Source: G963662675 sp963676845 (GTDB lineage: Bacteria; Bacteroidota; Bacteroidia; Bacteroidales; Prolixibacteraceae). From it: DNA of 64,000 nucleotides. Positions 16,688 through 26,426 of the stretch are shown in pieces; position 1 is the stretch's first letter, and the number at the start of each line of letters is the position of its first letter. The DNA lies in NCBI GenBank assembly GCA_963676845.2, contig CAXXKK010000004.1:55991-119990 (forward strand). The letters are read 5' to 3'. Position numbers and translations under genes: made by a program. The notes under the pieces were generated by a model. The model did not search any database. It had not been told where the DNA came from and worked only from the letters and a program-made list of their open reading frames with translations.

Positions 16688-17851
16688 CTATTCAAACATA
16701 TTTTTCATCTTCTCGAAGAAGCTTTTATCACCAGCTCCCGGAGTATATTGAAAATTCTCTGATTTTTGTAATTTTTCAAGCAGCTTCTTTTCTTCAGAAG
16801 AAACTTTCTTTGGAACCCACGCATGAATTCTCACTAGTAAATCTCCTTTTCCATATCCATTTACATCAGGTAACCCTTTCCCTCTTAACCGAAGTATTTT
16901 TTCCGGCTGTGTACCGGGATCAATTTTCACTTTTACTTTACCCTCAACAGTAGGGATTTCAGCAGTAGCACCTAGAATAAAATCAGGAAAATTTAGGAAT
17001 AAATTATAGATCAGGTTATTTCCATCTCGAATTAAATCTGGATGAGATTCCTCGGTAATAACCACCAATAAGTCACCATTAATTCCTCCTCGTGGCCCGG
17101 CATTTCCTTTTCCGGACACATTCAACTGCATTCCTTCAGCAACTCCTGCCGGAATCTTTACAGTCACCACTTCTTCCCCACGAACAACACCTTCTCCGTG
17201 ACACTTAGTACATTTATTTTTAATGATTTGTCCTTCTCCATTACAGGTTGGACAAGTCGAAGTCGTCTGCATTTGACCAAGCAAAGTATTTGTAACACGG
17301 GTAACATGGCCACTTCCACGACAGGTAGAACAAGTTGTAAAATCAGAGCTGCTTTCTGCACCAGATCCATTACAATGATCACAGGTTACATACTTTTTAA
17401 GTTTGAGTTTTTTCTCAACACCATTGGCAACATCCTTTAAGCTTAGCGTTACCTTCACACGAAGATCTGAGCCTCGTCGAACCCGACGCCCCTGACTTCT
17501 AGAGCCTCCGCCAAAACCACCAAAGCCTCCACCTCCAAAGCCACCACCGAAGATGTCTCCGAACATAGAAAAAATGTCATCCATCGACATATCGTGCTGG
17601 CTGAATCCACCGCCAGAAGCACCACCCATCCCGGCATGACCAAACTGATCGTAACGTTGTTTCTTTTGCGGATTACTCAACACTTCATAAGCCTCTGCTG
17701 CTTCCTTGAATTTTTCTTCAGCTTCTTTATCTCCCTGATTTTTATCCGGGTGATATTTGATTGCCTTTTTTCTATAGGCTTTCTTTATCTCCTCTGCAGA
17801 AGCATTTTTACTTACCTCTAATATTTCGTAATAATCTCTTTTCGTAGTCAT
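16688..17851 (-). CDS. dnaJ: Chaperone DnaJ
   Basis: DnaJ (Hsp40) delivers unfolded substrates to DnaK and stimulates its ATPase. The 387-residue protein has the J domain with HPD (YHPDKNQGD near residue 33), a Gly/Phe-rich linker (about 75-125), four CxxCxGxG zinc repeats (about 155-220: CDHCNGSG, CSTCRGSG, CPTCNGEG, CTKCHGEG) and a C-terminal substrate domain. It is therefore full-length class A. It is cotranscribed downstream of grpE (19-base gap). Confidence 0.99.
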   Translation of the reverse strand: MTTKRDYYEILEVSKNASAEEIKKAYRKKAIKYHPDKNQGDKEAEEKFKEAAEAYEVLSNPQKKQRYDQFGHAGMGGASGGGFSQHDMSMDDIFSMFGDIFGGGFGGGGFGGFGGGSRSQGRRVRRGSDLRVKVTLSLKDVANGVEKKLKLKKYVTCDHCNGSGAESSSDFTTCSTCRGSGHVTRVTNTLLGQMQTTSTCPTCNGEGQIIKNKCTKCHGEGVVRGEEVVTVKIPAGVAEGMQLNVSGKGNAGPRGGINGDLLVVITEESHPDLIRDGNNLIYNLFLNFPDFILGATAEIPTVEGKVKVKIDPGTQPEKILRLRGKGLPDVNGYGKGDLLVRIHAWVPKKVSSEEKKLLEKLQKSENFQYTPGAGDKSFFEKMKNMFE

Positions 17852-17870
17852 GCTTACTTTTTAATTTTTC

Positions 17871-18458
17871 TTATTCCCCGATTACAACTTTTGCAAATCG
17901 AAGTACTTTTTCGTTTAGCATATAGCCTTTTTGCACCACATCAACAACTTTACCTTTTAGTTCTTCTGTAGGTGCAGGTATTTTTGTAATCGCCTCATGA
18001 TGGTCAGTATCAAAATCCTTTTCTTTCGCATCAATCTCTACCACCCCATTTTGCCTTAGAAATTCCTGAAATTTATTATAAATCAAAACAACTCCTTCTT
18101 TTAGAGGGTTGTCATCTTCAACTTCAGAAAAAGCACCTAACGCACGGTCAAAATCATCAACTACCGGAAGGATATTTTCAAGAACTTTTTCTCCTCCGGA
18201 TTTCATTAATTCCATCTTCTCCTTCAGTGTTCTTCTTCGAAAATTGTCAAATTCCGCCTGAAGTCTGAGATGTTTATCTTTAAACTCAGCTAATTCATTT
18301 TCGACCTTTTCCAACTCTTCTTTGCTTTTATCTTTTTTCGACTTCTTACTTTTTTTCTTGGGCTCTTCAGGTGCTTTATCCTGTTTAGTTTCATCCTTTT
18401 TTCCCTCTACTTCTTCTGCACCCTTTTCTTGCTCATTAACGATTTTTTCTTCCGCCAT
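17871..18458 (-). CDS. grpE: Nucleotide exchange factor GrpE
   Basis: GrpE releases ADP from DnaK. The 195-residue chain has a long charged N-terminal tail (about residues 1-50, Lys/Glu-rich), a coiled coil (about 45-110, LRLQAEFDNFRRRTLKEK) and the C-terminal beta wing with DTDHHEAITKIPA and GYMLNEKVLRFAKVVI. It is the first gene of the grpE-dnaJ pair. I could not identify a convincing heat-shock promoter in the 285 bases upstream. Confidence 0.97.
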   Translation of the reverse strand: MAEEKIVNEQEKGAEEVEGKKDETKQDKAPEEPKKKSKKSKKDKSKEELEKVENELAEFKDKHLRLQAEFDNFRRRTLKEKMELMKSGGEKVLENILPVVDDFDRALGAFSEVEDDNPLKEGVVLIYNKFQEFLRQNGVVEIDAKEKDFDTDHHEAITKIPAPTEELKGKVVDVVQKGYMLNEKVLRFAKVVIGE

Positions 18459-18743
18459 TTGTATTCAATTTTATTTTCGGTTTGACAGGTAACAAAAACA
18501 TTGCCATCATCCTACAACGGACAAACTGACACTTTAAAAAACGAATTGACTGCCAAAATTATAAAAGTTAAGCATGATTTTTTTATTCCGGACACAATTA
18601 AGACTTCTTCTAATATAAGTTTAACCTGAAAATCGAAAACTCAACATCGAAACCATACTAATCACACCTGCATTTTTATCATCAAAAAGACAGTTCAAGA
18701 TCAACTACCGAATCTAAATTTATTTTACGAAGTTTGTACTTAT

Positions 18744-21212
18744 ATGACAAGCCCCATGTACGCAGATGTAATTTTACCTCTACCTTTAGCTGACAAGTTT
18801 ACATACAAGGTTCCTTTAGAACTTGAAAATCAGATTAATATTGGTATTCGTGTAATTGTTCAGTTTGGGGCAAAAAAGTATTTTTCTGCACTGGTTTACA
18901 AACTGCACTCAAATCCCCCCAAAGGCAATTACGAAGTAAAATCTATTGATGACATACTAGATGAAGCTCCTGTAATTAATCTATCTCAACTCAGTCTTTG
19001 GGAATGGATTGTTGACTATTACTGCTGCACACTTGGAGAAGTTTATAAAGCGGCTCTTCCTTCAGCATTAAAACTGGAAAGCCAAACCAAAGTAAGCTTC
19101 AATCCAAATTATAATTTTAAAGAACACCTCTCAGGAGAAGAAGAGGCATTATTTCTAATGCTTCAAGGACATGGACAAACAAACATTCAGGACATTAATC
19201 GTTTTCTTGGGAAAAAATCTTCATTGAGTATCCTCAAAAAACTCTTGGATAAAAAAGCAATCTACATTGAAGAAAAGATTGCAGAAAGTTACCGTCCCAA
19301 AACTGTGTCACATGTATCTCTTAATCCAAATTTAAATACTGAAGATTTAATTAAGAATACTCTTGAAAAATTAAAGAATGCCAAAAAACAACAAGCATTG
19401 CTGGAGTTCTTTTTGTCTGAAATAATCCTCAACCCAAACGAACATAAAATTCCCAAGAAAGAACTTCTTGAAAAAAGCCGTTCAAACAGTGGAATACTAA
19501 AAGCGTTGATTGACAAAGAGATACTGCAACTTGAACAAATTGAAACGGGAAGACTTGACACTTCTTTTGACCAGGAACAAAAAATATTTGAGTTAAACGA
19601 TGTGCAACAAGCAGCCTTTGCTCAGATAAAAAAACAACTAACTGAGAACAAGCCAGTTTTATTACATGGTGTAACTTCCAGTGGGAAAACAGAAATCTAC
19701 ATTAAGCTTATTGAAGAACAGCTAAAACTTGGGAATCAGGTTTTATACCTTGTTCCTGAAATTGGACTTACTACCCAATTAATTAATCGTATGCGTAAAG
19801 CTTTTGGAAATAAAGCAGGCATCTATCACTCAAAATTCAACGATGCAGAACGACTGGAAACCTGGCAAAATATATTAAACAACAAGGAAGATTCCTTTCA
19901 GATTGTGCTGGGTGCACGTTCTGCTGTTTTTTTGCCATTTAAAAAGCTCGGATTAATTATTGTCGACGAAGAGCATGAATCTTCCTATAAACAATTTGAT
20001 CCGGCTCCCCGGTACAATGCGCGTGATGTTGCAGTTGTCATGGGACAAATTCACAATGCAGGAGTTTTATTGGGTACGGCAACACCTTCATTTGAAAGCT
20101 ATTTCAATGCAAAAACCGGGAAATATGCACTCACTGAAATCACAGAACGATTTAAAAACATCAGCCTTCCTGAAGTCATTATAGCAGATATTCGAATGGC
20201 AATGCGAACAAAACGCATGAAGTCATTCTTAACTCCCGAGTTATTTGATGAAATATCTCTAGCATTGGAGAAAAACGAACAAGTCATTCTATTTCAGAAC
20301 AGACGGGGTTTTGCACCTTATATACAATGCAAAACCTGCGGATGGATCCCCAAATGCAAGCATTGCGATGTTAGTTTGACCTACCACAAAAATAATTCTT
20401 CGCTCATTTGCCACTATTGTGGACATGCGGTATCTCTACCATCCAAGTGTTCTAATTGTCAGTCGGAAGATATTCAAACCCGTGGCTATGGAACGGAAAA
20501 AATAGAAGAAGAACTGCAAATTTTATTTCCAGAAGCAAAAATTGCCCGCATGGACATGGACACTACCCGGGCAAAAAAAGGCTACGAACGATTAATTTAT
20601 CAATTTGAAAACAGACAGGTTGATATTCTAGTAGGTACGCAAATGGTCACCAAAGGACTGGATTTTGACAACGTAAGTGTAGTTGGGGTTTTAAGTGCCG
20701 ACCAGCTCCTAAACTATCCGGATTTCCGCTCGTTTGAAAGAGCTTTCCAGCTTATTGCACAAGTTAGTGGACGGGCAGGACGAAAAAACAAACAAGGCAA
20801 AGTCATCGTTCAAACCTATCAGCCCAAACATCCTGTTCTTACAGAAGTCGCAGGAAACAACTTCCAGCAGTCATTTAACCGCCAAATGGGAGAACGAAAA
20901 CTTTTCAAATATCCGCCTTACTACCGAATAGTAAAGGTTGTAGTCAAACATAAAAATACTGCTCGCTTAGACATGGCAACAAACTATCTTGCAGCGAATT
21001 TGTGCAAAATATTTCCGTTTAAGGTATTAGGGCCTGAGTATCCTGTTATAAGCAGAATTCAAACATGGTATCAAAAAGAAATATGGGTAAAACTTGAAAA
21101 AGACAGCAAGTTATCTCATTCAAAAGAACTGATCATGAATGAGATTACAAAAACAAAATCAGCTCAAAACAATAGTAACCTTATCGCTTATGTAGATGTC
21201 GACCCAATGTAA
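18744..21212 (+). CDS. priA: Primosomal protein N' (replication restart helicase PriA)
   Basis: PriA recognises stalled forks and reloads the replisome. The 822-residue protein has the N-terminal 3'-end-binding domain (YADVILPLPLADKFTY) and a DEAD-like helicase with Walker A GVTSSGKTE and box II DEEH. A zinc-binding insert with eight cysteines follows (CKTCGWIPKCKHC, then CHYCG and CSNC), and helicase C motifs (GTQMVTKGLDF, QVSGRAGR). An in-frame ATG 12 bases downstream (MYADV) is an equally plausible start. It is a single gene with its own upstream region. Confidence 0.97.
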   Translation: MTSPMYADVILPLPLADKFTYKVPLELENQINIGIRVIVQFGAKKYFSALVYKLHSNPPKGNYEVKSIDDILDEAPVINLSQLSLWEWIVDYYCCTLGEVYKAALPSALKLESQTKVSFNPNYNFKEHLSGEEEALFLMLQGHGQTNIQDINRFLGKKSSLSILKKLLDKKAIYIEEKIAESYRPKTVSHVSLNPNLNTEDLIKNTLEKLKNAKKQQALLEFFLSEIILNPNEHKIPKKELLEKSRSNSGILKALIDKEILQLEQIETGRLDTSFDQEQKIFELNDVQQAAFAQIKKQLTENKPVLLHGVTSSGKTEIYIKLIEEQLKLGNQVLYLVPEIGLTTQLINRMRKAFGNKAGIYHSKFNDAERLETWQNILNNKEDSFQIVLGARSAVFLPFKKLGLIIVDEEHESSYKQFDPAPRYNARDVAVVMGQIHNAGVLLGTATPSFESYFNAKTGKYALTEITERFKNISLPEVIIADIRMAMRTKRMKSFLTPELFDEISLALEKNEQVILFQNRRGFAPYIQCKTCGWIPKCKHCDVSLTYHKNNSSLICHYCGHAVSLPSKCSNCQSEDIQTRGYGTEKIEEELQILFPEAKIARMDMDTTRAKKGYERLIYQFENRQVDILVGTQMVTKGLDFDNVSVVGVLSADQLLNYPDFRSFERAFQLIAQVSGRAGRKNKQGKVIVQTYQPKHPVLTEVAGNNFQQSFNRQMGERKLFKYPPYYRIVKVVVKHKNTARLDMATNYLAANLCKIFPFKVLGPEYPVISRIQTWYQKEIWVKLEKDSKLSHSKELIMNEITKTKSAQNNSNLIAYVDVDPM

Positions 21213-21285
21213 AAATCTATGTTTTAAAATTTAAAATTCCTATTCTCAAAAACGGGTTTAGCTTATTTTAGGTGTCAAAATTTAC

Positions 21286-21293
21286 TACATTTG
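21286..21293 (+). promoter_or_regulatory. Promoter -7 box of the heptose kinase gene
   Basis: TACATTTG matches TAnnTTTG, 24 bases before the GTG start at 21318. Confidence 0.5.
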
Positions 21294-21317
21294 TTGATCT
21301 CAAGTATTTAAGTAAAC

Positions 21318-22319
21318 GTGGAAAAATTAAAAGTCAACCAGGTATTTAATAAGTTTAGAAACATCAGGGCATTGGTCATTGGAGATGCCATGGTCGATAC
21401 CTATTTGTGGGGGAATGTTGACAGGATATCACCGGAAGCTCCGGTTCCTATTGTCTCTGTTCACAGAAATGAGGAAAGGCTTGGAGGTGCAGCAAATGTA
21501 TCCCTAAATCTTCAGGCTCTTGGTGCCACACCTGTATTATTCTCTATAATTGGAGAAGACAATAAAGGAGACACCTTTATGCAATTAATGGAAAAGCACA
21601 ACCTTTCCCAAGAAGGTATTTTACGTTCAGAGTCCCGTACCACAACGGTTAAAATGAGAATACTACGAGGCACACAACAAATTGTGCGGGTTGATGAAGA
21701 AATATCTAACTACATCTCCAAAGACGAAGAAAAATTATTCATTGAAAAAATTTCGGCACTCATTGAAAAACAACATTTTGACATATTGCTTTTTGTTGAC
21801 TACGACAAAGGGATAATCACTCCTAATGTTATTAAGAAGATAACTCTGCTTGCTCACAAAAAAAACATATTAATAGCTGTTGATCCTAAAAAAAGAAACT
21901 TTAATTTATACAAAGAAGTTGATCTTTTTAAACCGAACTTTAATGAATTCAAAGCAGGATTGGAAGCAAATATCAACAAAAATGACATCGGTGAAATCTT
22001 AAATGCAGCCAACACATTTAAAAAGAAAAAAGAACTTGGAACTATTTTCATAACCTTATCAGAACTTGGTGTTTTAATCAGTAATGGAATAAAAGAAAAC
22101 CATTTCCCTGCAGAAATTCGTGATATTGCAGATGTTTCCGGTGCCGGAGATACAGTATTGGCGGTTGCAAGTTTATGCCTTGCTGCCGGAATGCCAACCA
22201 AATTTATTGCCCAACTTTCAAACCTGGCAGGAGGCTTAGTTTGTGAAAAATCCGGAGTTGTACCTATTGATCAGGAACGCTTAAAAGTAGAGGCTCAAAA
22301 AATTAAAATAACCAATTAG
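21318..22319 (+). CDS. rfaE1: D-glycero-beta-D-manno-heptose-7-phosphate kinase
   Basis: This PfkB-family kinase makes heptose 1,7-bisphosphate in ADP-heptose synthesis for LPS core. The 333-residue protein begins with a GTG codon. It contains GDAMVDTYLWGNVDRISPEA and GGAANVSLNLQALG near residue 55, VDPKKRNF in the middle and the ATP-site motif DVSGAGDT near residue 275. Only the kinase half of HldE is present, without the adenylyltransferase domain. The epimerase of the same pathway (hldD) is encoded at 49.9-50.9 kb. Confidence 0.92.
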   Translation: MEKLKVNQVFNKFRNIRALVIGDAMVDTYLWGNVDRISPEAPVPIVSVHRNEERLGGAANVSLNLQALGATPVLFSIIGEDNKGDTFMQLMEKHNLSQEGILRSESRTTTVKMRILRGTQQIVRVDEEISNYISKDEEKLFIEKISALIEKQHFDILLFVDYDKGIITPNVIKKITLLAHKKNILIAVDPKKRNFNLYKEVDLFKPNFNEFKAGLEANINKNDIGEILNAANTFKKKKELGTIFITLSELGVLISNGIKENHFPAEIRDIADVSGAGDTVLAVASLCLAAGMPTKFIAQLSNLAGGLVCEKSGVVPIDQERLKVEAQKIKITN

Positions 22320-22392
22320 CAGGCATCACAATCATCCTTCTTGAATTCCGTTATTATTTTTCAACAATTCAATCATTTTGTGCATAAAATAT

Positions 22393-22400
22393 TAACTTTG
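22393..22400 (+). promoter_or_regulatory. Promoter -7 box of parAB
   Basis: TAACTTTG matches TAnnTTTG, 25 bases before the parA ATG. It probably drives parA-parB and perhaps the genes after them. Confidence 0.45.
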
Positions 22401-22425
22401 AAACTCAGCAAAATCAGGATTTATT

Positions 22426-23226
22426 ATGGGAAAAGTAATTGCTCTTGCGAACCAAAAAGGAGGAGTCGGTAAAACAACCACTGCGATTAACCTTGCTGCA
22501 AGTTTAGCTATTCTTGAGAAAAAAGTATTAATAATCGATGCAGATCCTCAAGCGAATGCAACTTCCGGAATTGGGTTTGATTTAAGAAATGTGACTACGA
22601 GCATTTACGAATGTATTGTAGATGACATTGATCCTCATAAAACTATTTTAAATTCTGAAATTGAAGGACTTGACCTAATCCCTTCTCACATCGATCTTGT
22701 AGGAGCAGAAATTGAGATTTTAAATATTCCCAATCGAGAGAAAGTTTTGTCGAACATGATCGAAAAGCTTCGCGACGATTATGACTTTATTTTGATAGAC
22801 TGTTCCCCTTCTCTTGGATTAATAACTGTCAATGCACTTACAGCATCTGATTCAATTATTATTCCTGTACAATGTGAGTATTTTGCACTTGAGGGATTAG
22901 GAAAACTGTTGAACACAATTAAAATCATTCAGACAAAACTAAACCCGGATTTAGAAATTGAAGGTTTCCTTTTGACCATGTTTGATTCAAGACTAAATCT
23001 AGCAAATCAGGTTTTTGAAGAAGTAAAAAACCATTTTGGAGAGATGGTCTTTGAGACACTAATTTTTAGAAATATCAGGTTAAGTGAAGCACCAAGCTAC
23101 GGCAAACCAGCTGTATTATATGATGCAACATCAAAAGGTGCAATCAGCTATATGGACCTGGCTCGTGAGATCTTGCAAAAAAATGATCTTACAAGAATTA
23201 AGAATGCAGAAAAAGTTATTGAATAA
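22426..23226 (+). CDS. parA: Chromosome partitioning ATPase ParA (Soj)
   Basis: ParA is the Walker-type ATPase that moves ParB-parS complexes during chromosome segregation. The 266-residue protein has the deviant Walker A KGGVGKTT at residues 11-18, the DADPQANAT switch and the DCSPSLGLITVNAL segment. It has the short chromosomal form, without an N-terminal DNA-binding extension. It is followed 17 bases later by parB. No parS palindrome was recognised in the window. Confidence 0.96.
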   Translation: MGKVIALANQKGGVGKTTTAINLAASLAILEKKVLIIDADPQANATSGIGFDLRNVTTSIYECIVDDIDPHKTILNSEIEGLDLIPSHIDLVGAEIEILNIPNREKVLSNMIEKLRDDYDFILIDCSPSLGLITVNALTASDSIIIPVQCEYFALEGLGKLLNTIKIIQTKLNPDLEIEGFLLTMFDSRLNLANQVFEEVKNHFGEMVFETLIFRNIRLSEAPSYGKPAVLYDATSKGAISYMDLAREILQKNDLTRIKNAEKVIE

Positions 23227-23243
23227 ACAGACCCTATATAATT

Positions 23244-24125
23244 ATGGCAAAAAGAAATGCATTAGGCAGGGGCCTTGGGGCTTTAATAGATGGAGCTGAT
23301 GATGTTCAGGAAAAAAGCTCTTCCATAAATGAGATTCCTATTGAAAAAATCGAAGCTAATCCATTTCAACCCAGAACCACTTTCGATGACGAAGCATTAA
23401 AGGAACTGTCTGCTTCCATTAAAGAAATTGGGATTATTCAACCTATTACGCTTCGCAAACTCAACAATAATAAATACCAGATTATCGCTGGAGAAAGACG
23501 TTTTCGTGCATCAAAATTAGCTGGACTAAATACGATACCGGCCTATGTGCGTGTTGCGGAAGACGATGGAATGCTGGAAATGGCTTTAGTTGAAAATATT
23601 CAACGTGAAGATTTAGATGCCATAGAAATTGCGCTTTCATATCAACGGTTGATTGATGAATGTAAATTAACACAGGAAACCTTGAGCGATCGTGTTGGAA
23701 AAAAAAGATCTACCATATCAAATTACCTTCGACTATTAAAACTTCCAACAGACATCCAAAAGGGAATTATTGACAAAAGCATTTCCATGGGGCATGCACG
23801 CTCAATTGTTACTGTTGAAAATACAGAAGATCAACTTTCTATTTATAAACGTATTCTTGATGAAGGACTTTCGGTAAGAAAAGTCGAAGAATTAGTAAGG
23901 GAACTTGAAAGCAAAAAAGGCAAACCGGAGAAACTATCATCTACTAAAAACGGGAAATATCCTGAAGAATATGGCGAATTAATTAGTCACTTAAGTAAAT
24001 TCTTTGATAGTAAAGTTGATTTCTCCCTGAACAATAAAGGAAAAGGAAAAATCGTTATCCCTTTTAATTCTGAAAATGATTTGGAACGAATCATGGGGGT
24101 TTTAGATAAATTAAAACACAAATAA
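23244..24125 (+). CDS. parB: Chromosome partitioning protein ParB
   Basis: ParB is a CTP-dependent clamp that loads at parS. The 293-residue protein begins with the family motif RNALGRGLGALI, which contacts ParA. The ParB/Srx domain with IPIEKIEANPFQPR and GERRFRAS (CTP site) follows, then a helix-turn-helix region (TQETLSDRVGKKRSTISNYLRLL) and a C-terminal dimerisation region. It is cotranscribed with parA. Confidence 0.96.
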   Translation: MAKRNALGRGLGALIDGADDVQEKSSSINEIPIEKIEANPFQPRTTFDDEALKELSASIKEIGIIQPITLRKLNNNKYQIIAGERRFRASKLAGLNTIPAYVRVAEDDGMLEMALVENIQREDLDAIEIALSYQRLIDECKLTQETLSDRVGKKRSTISNYLRLLKLPTDIQKGIIDKSISMGHARSIVTVENTEDQLSIYKRILDEGLSVRKVEELVRELESKKGKPEKLSSTKNGKYPEEYGELISHLSKFFDSKVDFSLNNKGKGKIVIPFNSENDLERIMGVLDKLKHK

Positions 24126-24146
24126 ACAGCCTCAAACAATATTAAA

Positions 24147-24749
24147 TTGAAGCATTTTTTAAAAATGATTTTACTAATCCTGTTCTTGTCAACAGGATTT
24201 TATGCGTCTGCACAAACAGAATCTGTTGCAGACAGTAGTAAAATTGTAAACCAAGAAAAAAAACATTTTCCCAGAAAGGCAACAATATACTCGGCAGTGC
24301 TTCCCGGACTTGGACAGATTTATAATAAAAAAGCATGGAAAGTGCCTCTCATTTATGGTGGATTTGTTGCATTAGGATATTTAATTGATTACAACAACGA
24401 TTATTTTATCACATACAGACAGGCATACTCTGACATAATTGATGATGATCCAAATACAAACTCTTTTATAGATCTGGACGTAGATGGGGTATGGGATTTT
24501 GATAATCCCAGCCAGGTTTCTCAGTTCACTTCAAGGTTAAATACCGCAAAAGAAACATCAAGGAGAAACAGAGATTTGTCAATTGTAGCCACAATAGCAT
24601 TTTATGCTATTAACATTATTGATGCAACAGTTGATGCACATTTTTTTAACTTTGACATCAGCGATGACATAACAATGAAATGGACTCCGGGACCAGTATA
24701 TTGTGCCAACCAACCTTATATGGGGGTGCATTTGAGTATGCAATTTTAA
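24147..24749 (+). CDS. DUF5683 membrane protein
   Basis: The 200-residue protein starts at a TTG and has a signal-like segment (residues 1-22, ending SAQ). The conserved ATIYSAVLPGLGQIYNKKAW motif of DUF5683 is near residue 50, and membrane segments lie around 65-80 and 140-160. The function of the family is unknown; in Bacteroidota it commonly follows parAB. The TTG start is preferred to the ATG at 24165 because it supplies the lysines of the signal n-region. It is 21 bases after parB and 10 bases before the lytic transglycosylase gene, so probably part of one operon. Confidence 0.85.
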   Translation: MKHFLKMILLILFLSTGFYASAQTESVADSSKIVNQEKKHFPRKATIYSAVLPGLGQIYNKKAWKVPLIYGGFVALGYLIDYNNDYFITYRQAYSDIIDDDPNTNSFIDLDVDGVWDFDNPSQVSQFTSRLNTAKETSRRNRDLSIVATIAFYAINIIDATVDAHFFNFDISDDITMKWTPGPVYCANQPYMGVHLSMQF

Positions 24750-24759
24750 ATTGGAAACT

Positions 24760-26361
24760 ATGAAAACAAAGATATTTCTACTCATCACATTAATTTTTGC
24801 CGGTACTGTAAGCTTTGCATCAGGCATTAAAGATGAAAAACTAAAGCAGCTAAGTCGTATATCAGTTATTGCTTTAGACACGTTAAATGGTTATGATTCT
24901 GAATACAAAATGCCGGATGAACAAGTAAATGCCATTATTGTAGATCAGATTGATAGTTTATTAAACTCGTGGTATATTCAAAATGCATATATACTGGACA
25001 TTGATACAACTAAATTTGGGTCTCAGGAAATAGTTTCTATTCCGGATTCTGTATATATACAAAGATTACAATCAATCGAATCGTATATTGATTTATCATT
25101 CAACAAAACAGTTAAAAACTATATTGAGCTCTACACACAACAAAGGCAGGAACTCACTGAAGTAATGCTTGGTTTATCCAATTATTATTTTCCAATGATT
25201 GAAGAGATATTGTATAAATATGATCTGCCGTTGGAGTTAAAATACATGCCTATAATCGAATCCGCACTTAACCCCACTGCACGTTCAAGAGCCAATGCAG
25301 TTGGATTGTGGCAGTTTGTTTATGCAACCGGGAAAAGCTATGGATTAAAACAAAGTACTTTCGTTGACGACCGTCGTGATCCTGTAAAAGCAACTGAAGC
25401 TGCAGCTCAATACCTTAGCGATTTATATAAGATTTATAAAAACTGGCATCTTGTTATTGCTGCGTATAATTGCGGACCCGGAAATGTAAATAAAGCCATT
25501 CGAAGATCAGGCGGGGCTCGTGATTACTGGACAATTTATTACAGATTACCAAGAGAAACCCGTGGTTATGTTCCTGCATACATTGCTGCGGCATATGTAA
25601 TGAATAATTATCAATATCACAACATAAAGCCTATTGCTCCTGATTTTCCAATTGTAACAGACACCATGCATATTAATCAGTACCTGCATCTGGAACAAGT
25701 ATCAAACATCCTGGATATTCCTGTTTCTGAACTGGAATCCTTAAATCCACAATACCGTTTAGACATTATCCCGGCGACTAAAGAAAATACTCAGATATTA
25801 AAAATACCGGTTGATGCCGTATCCGACTTCATTGATAGTGAATACGAAATTTTTGCTTACAACCGTGATGAATATTTTCCTAATAATGAAATTCTTGAGC
25901 CTAAAAGTGGCAACTATACAACCACAGATATTGCAGGGAAAGCCAAACTTATTTATACAGTAAAGTCTGGTGATAACCTCGGATATATTGCAGAATGGTA
26001 CCATGTAAGAGCCAGTGATCTTAGATATTGGAATAATACAAGTAACCTCATTAGAGTTGGACAAAAACTGTCAATTTTTGTCCCTGAAGGTCAAGTTGAC
26101 CATTTTTCAGTAATAAATGATATGGGATTCACTGAGAAACAAGCCTATGCAAAGCAAACACCTGTAACAAAAGCAGTTTCCAGCAGTCAAGTAACAACTG
26201 ACTCCAACTATGTGTATTACACAGTAAAAAGAGGAGATTCTCTCTGGTCTATTGCCCGTCAGTTTCCGGGTGTTTCAAATCAAGATATTGTAAGACTGAA
26301 TAACATGTCAAGTAATACAATTCAACCCGGACAAAAACTAAAAATTCAACCTAGAACCTAA
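24760..26361 (+). CDS. mltD: Membrane-bound-type lytic transglycosylase with two LysM domains (MltD-like)
   Basis: Lytic transglycosylases cleave peptidoglycan to 1,6-anhydroMurNAc ends. The roughly 533-residue protein has a signal peptide (about 1-20), a GH23/SLT domain (about 140-290) with catalytic Glu in MPIIESALNP followed by ARSRANAVGLWQF, and AAYNCGPGNVNKAI. Two C-terminal LysM repeats (YTVKSGDNLGYIAEWY near 400, YTVKRGDSLWSIARQF near 490) bind the wall. I prefer the ATG at 24760 over the TTG three codons upstream. It follows DUF5683 in the par operon. Confidence 0.93.
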   Translation: MKTKIFLLITLIFAGTVSFASGIKDEKLKQLSRISVIALDTLNGYDSEYKMPDEQVNAIIVDQIDSLLNSWYIQNAYILDIDTTKFGSQEIVSIPDSVYIQRLQSIESYIDLSFNKTVKNYIELYTQQRQELTEVMLGLSNYYFPMIEEILYKYDLPLELKYMPIIESALNPTARSRANAVGLWQFVYATGKSYGLKQSTFVDDRRDPVKATEAAAQYLSDLYKIYKNWHLVIAAYNCGPGNVNKAIRRSGGARDYWTIYYRLPRETRGYVPAYIAAAYVMNNYQYHNIKPIAPDFPIVTDTMHINQYLHLEQVSNILDIPVSELESLNPQYRLDIIPATKENTQILKIPVDAVSDFIDSEYEIFAYNRDEYFPNNEILEPKSGNYTTTDIAGKAKLIYTVKSGDNLGYIAEWYHVRASDLRYWNNTSNLIRVGQKLSIFVPEGQVDHFSVINDMGFTEKQAYAKQTPVTKAVSSSQVTTDSNYVYYTVKRGDSLWSIARQFPGVSNQDIVRLNNMSSNTIQPGQKLKIQPRT

Positions 26362-26426
26362 ACTATTTACTGATTTGGAGATACCTGATTTTAGCTTTAC
26401 TTTTAAAATCAGCTAACAAATCAAAC

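Noticed and set aside
22426..24125. parS site near parAB
   Set aside because: I looked for a GTTNCACGTGNAAC-like palindrome in and around the genes and found none.
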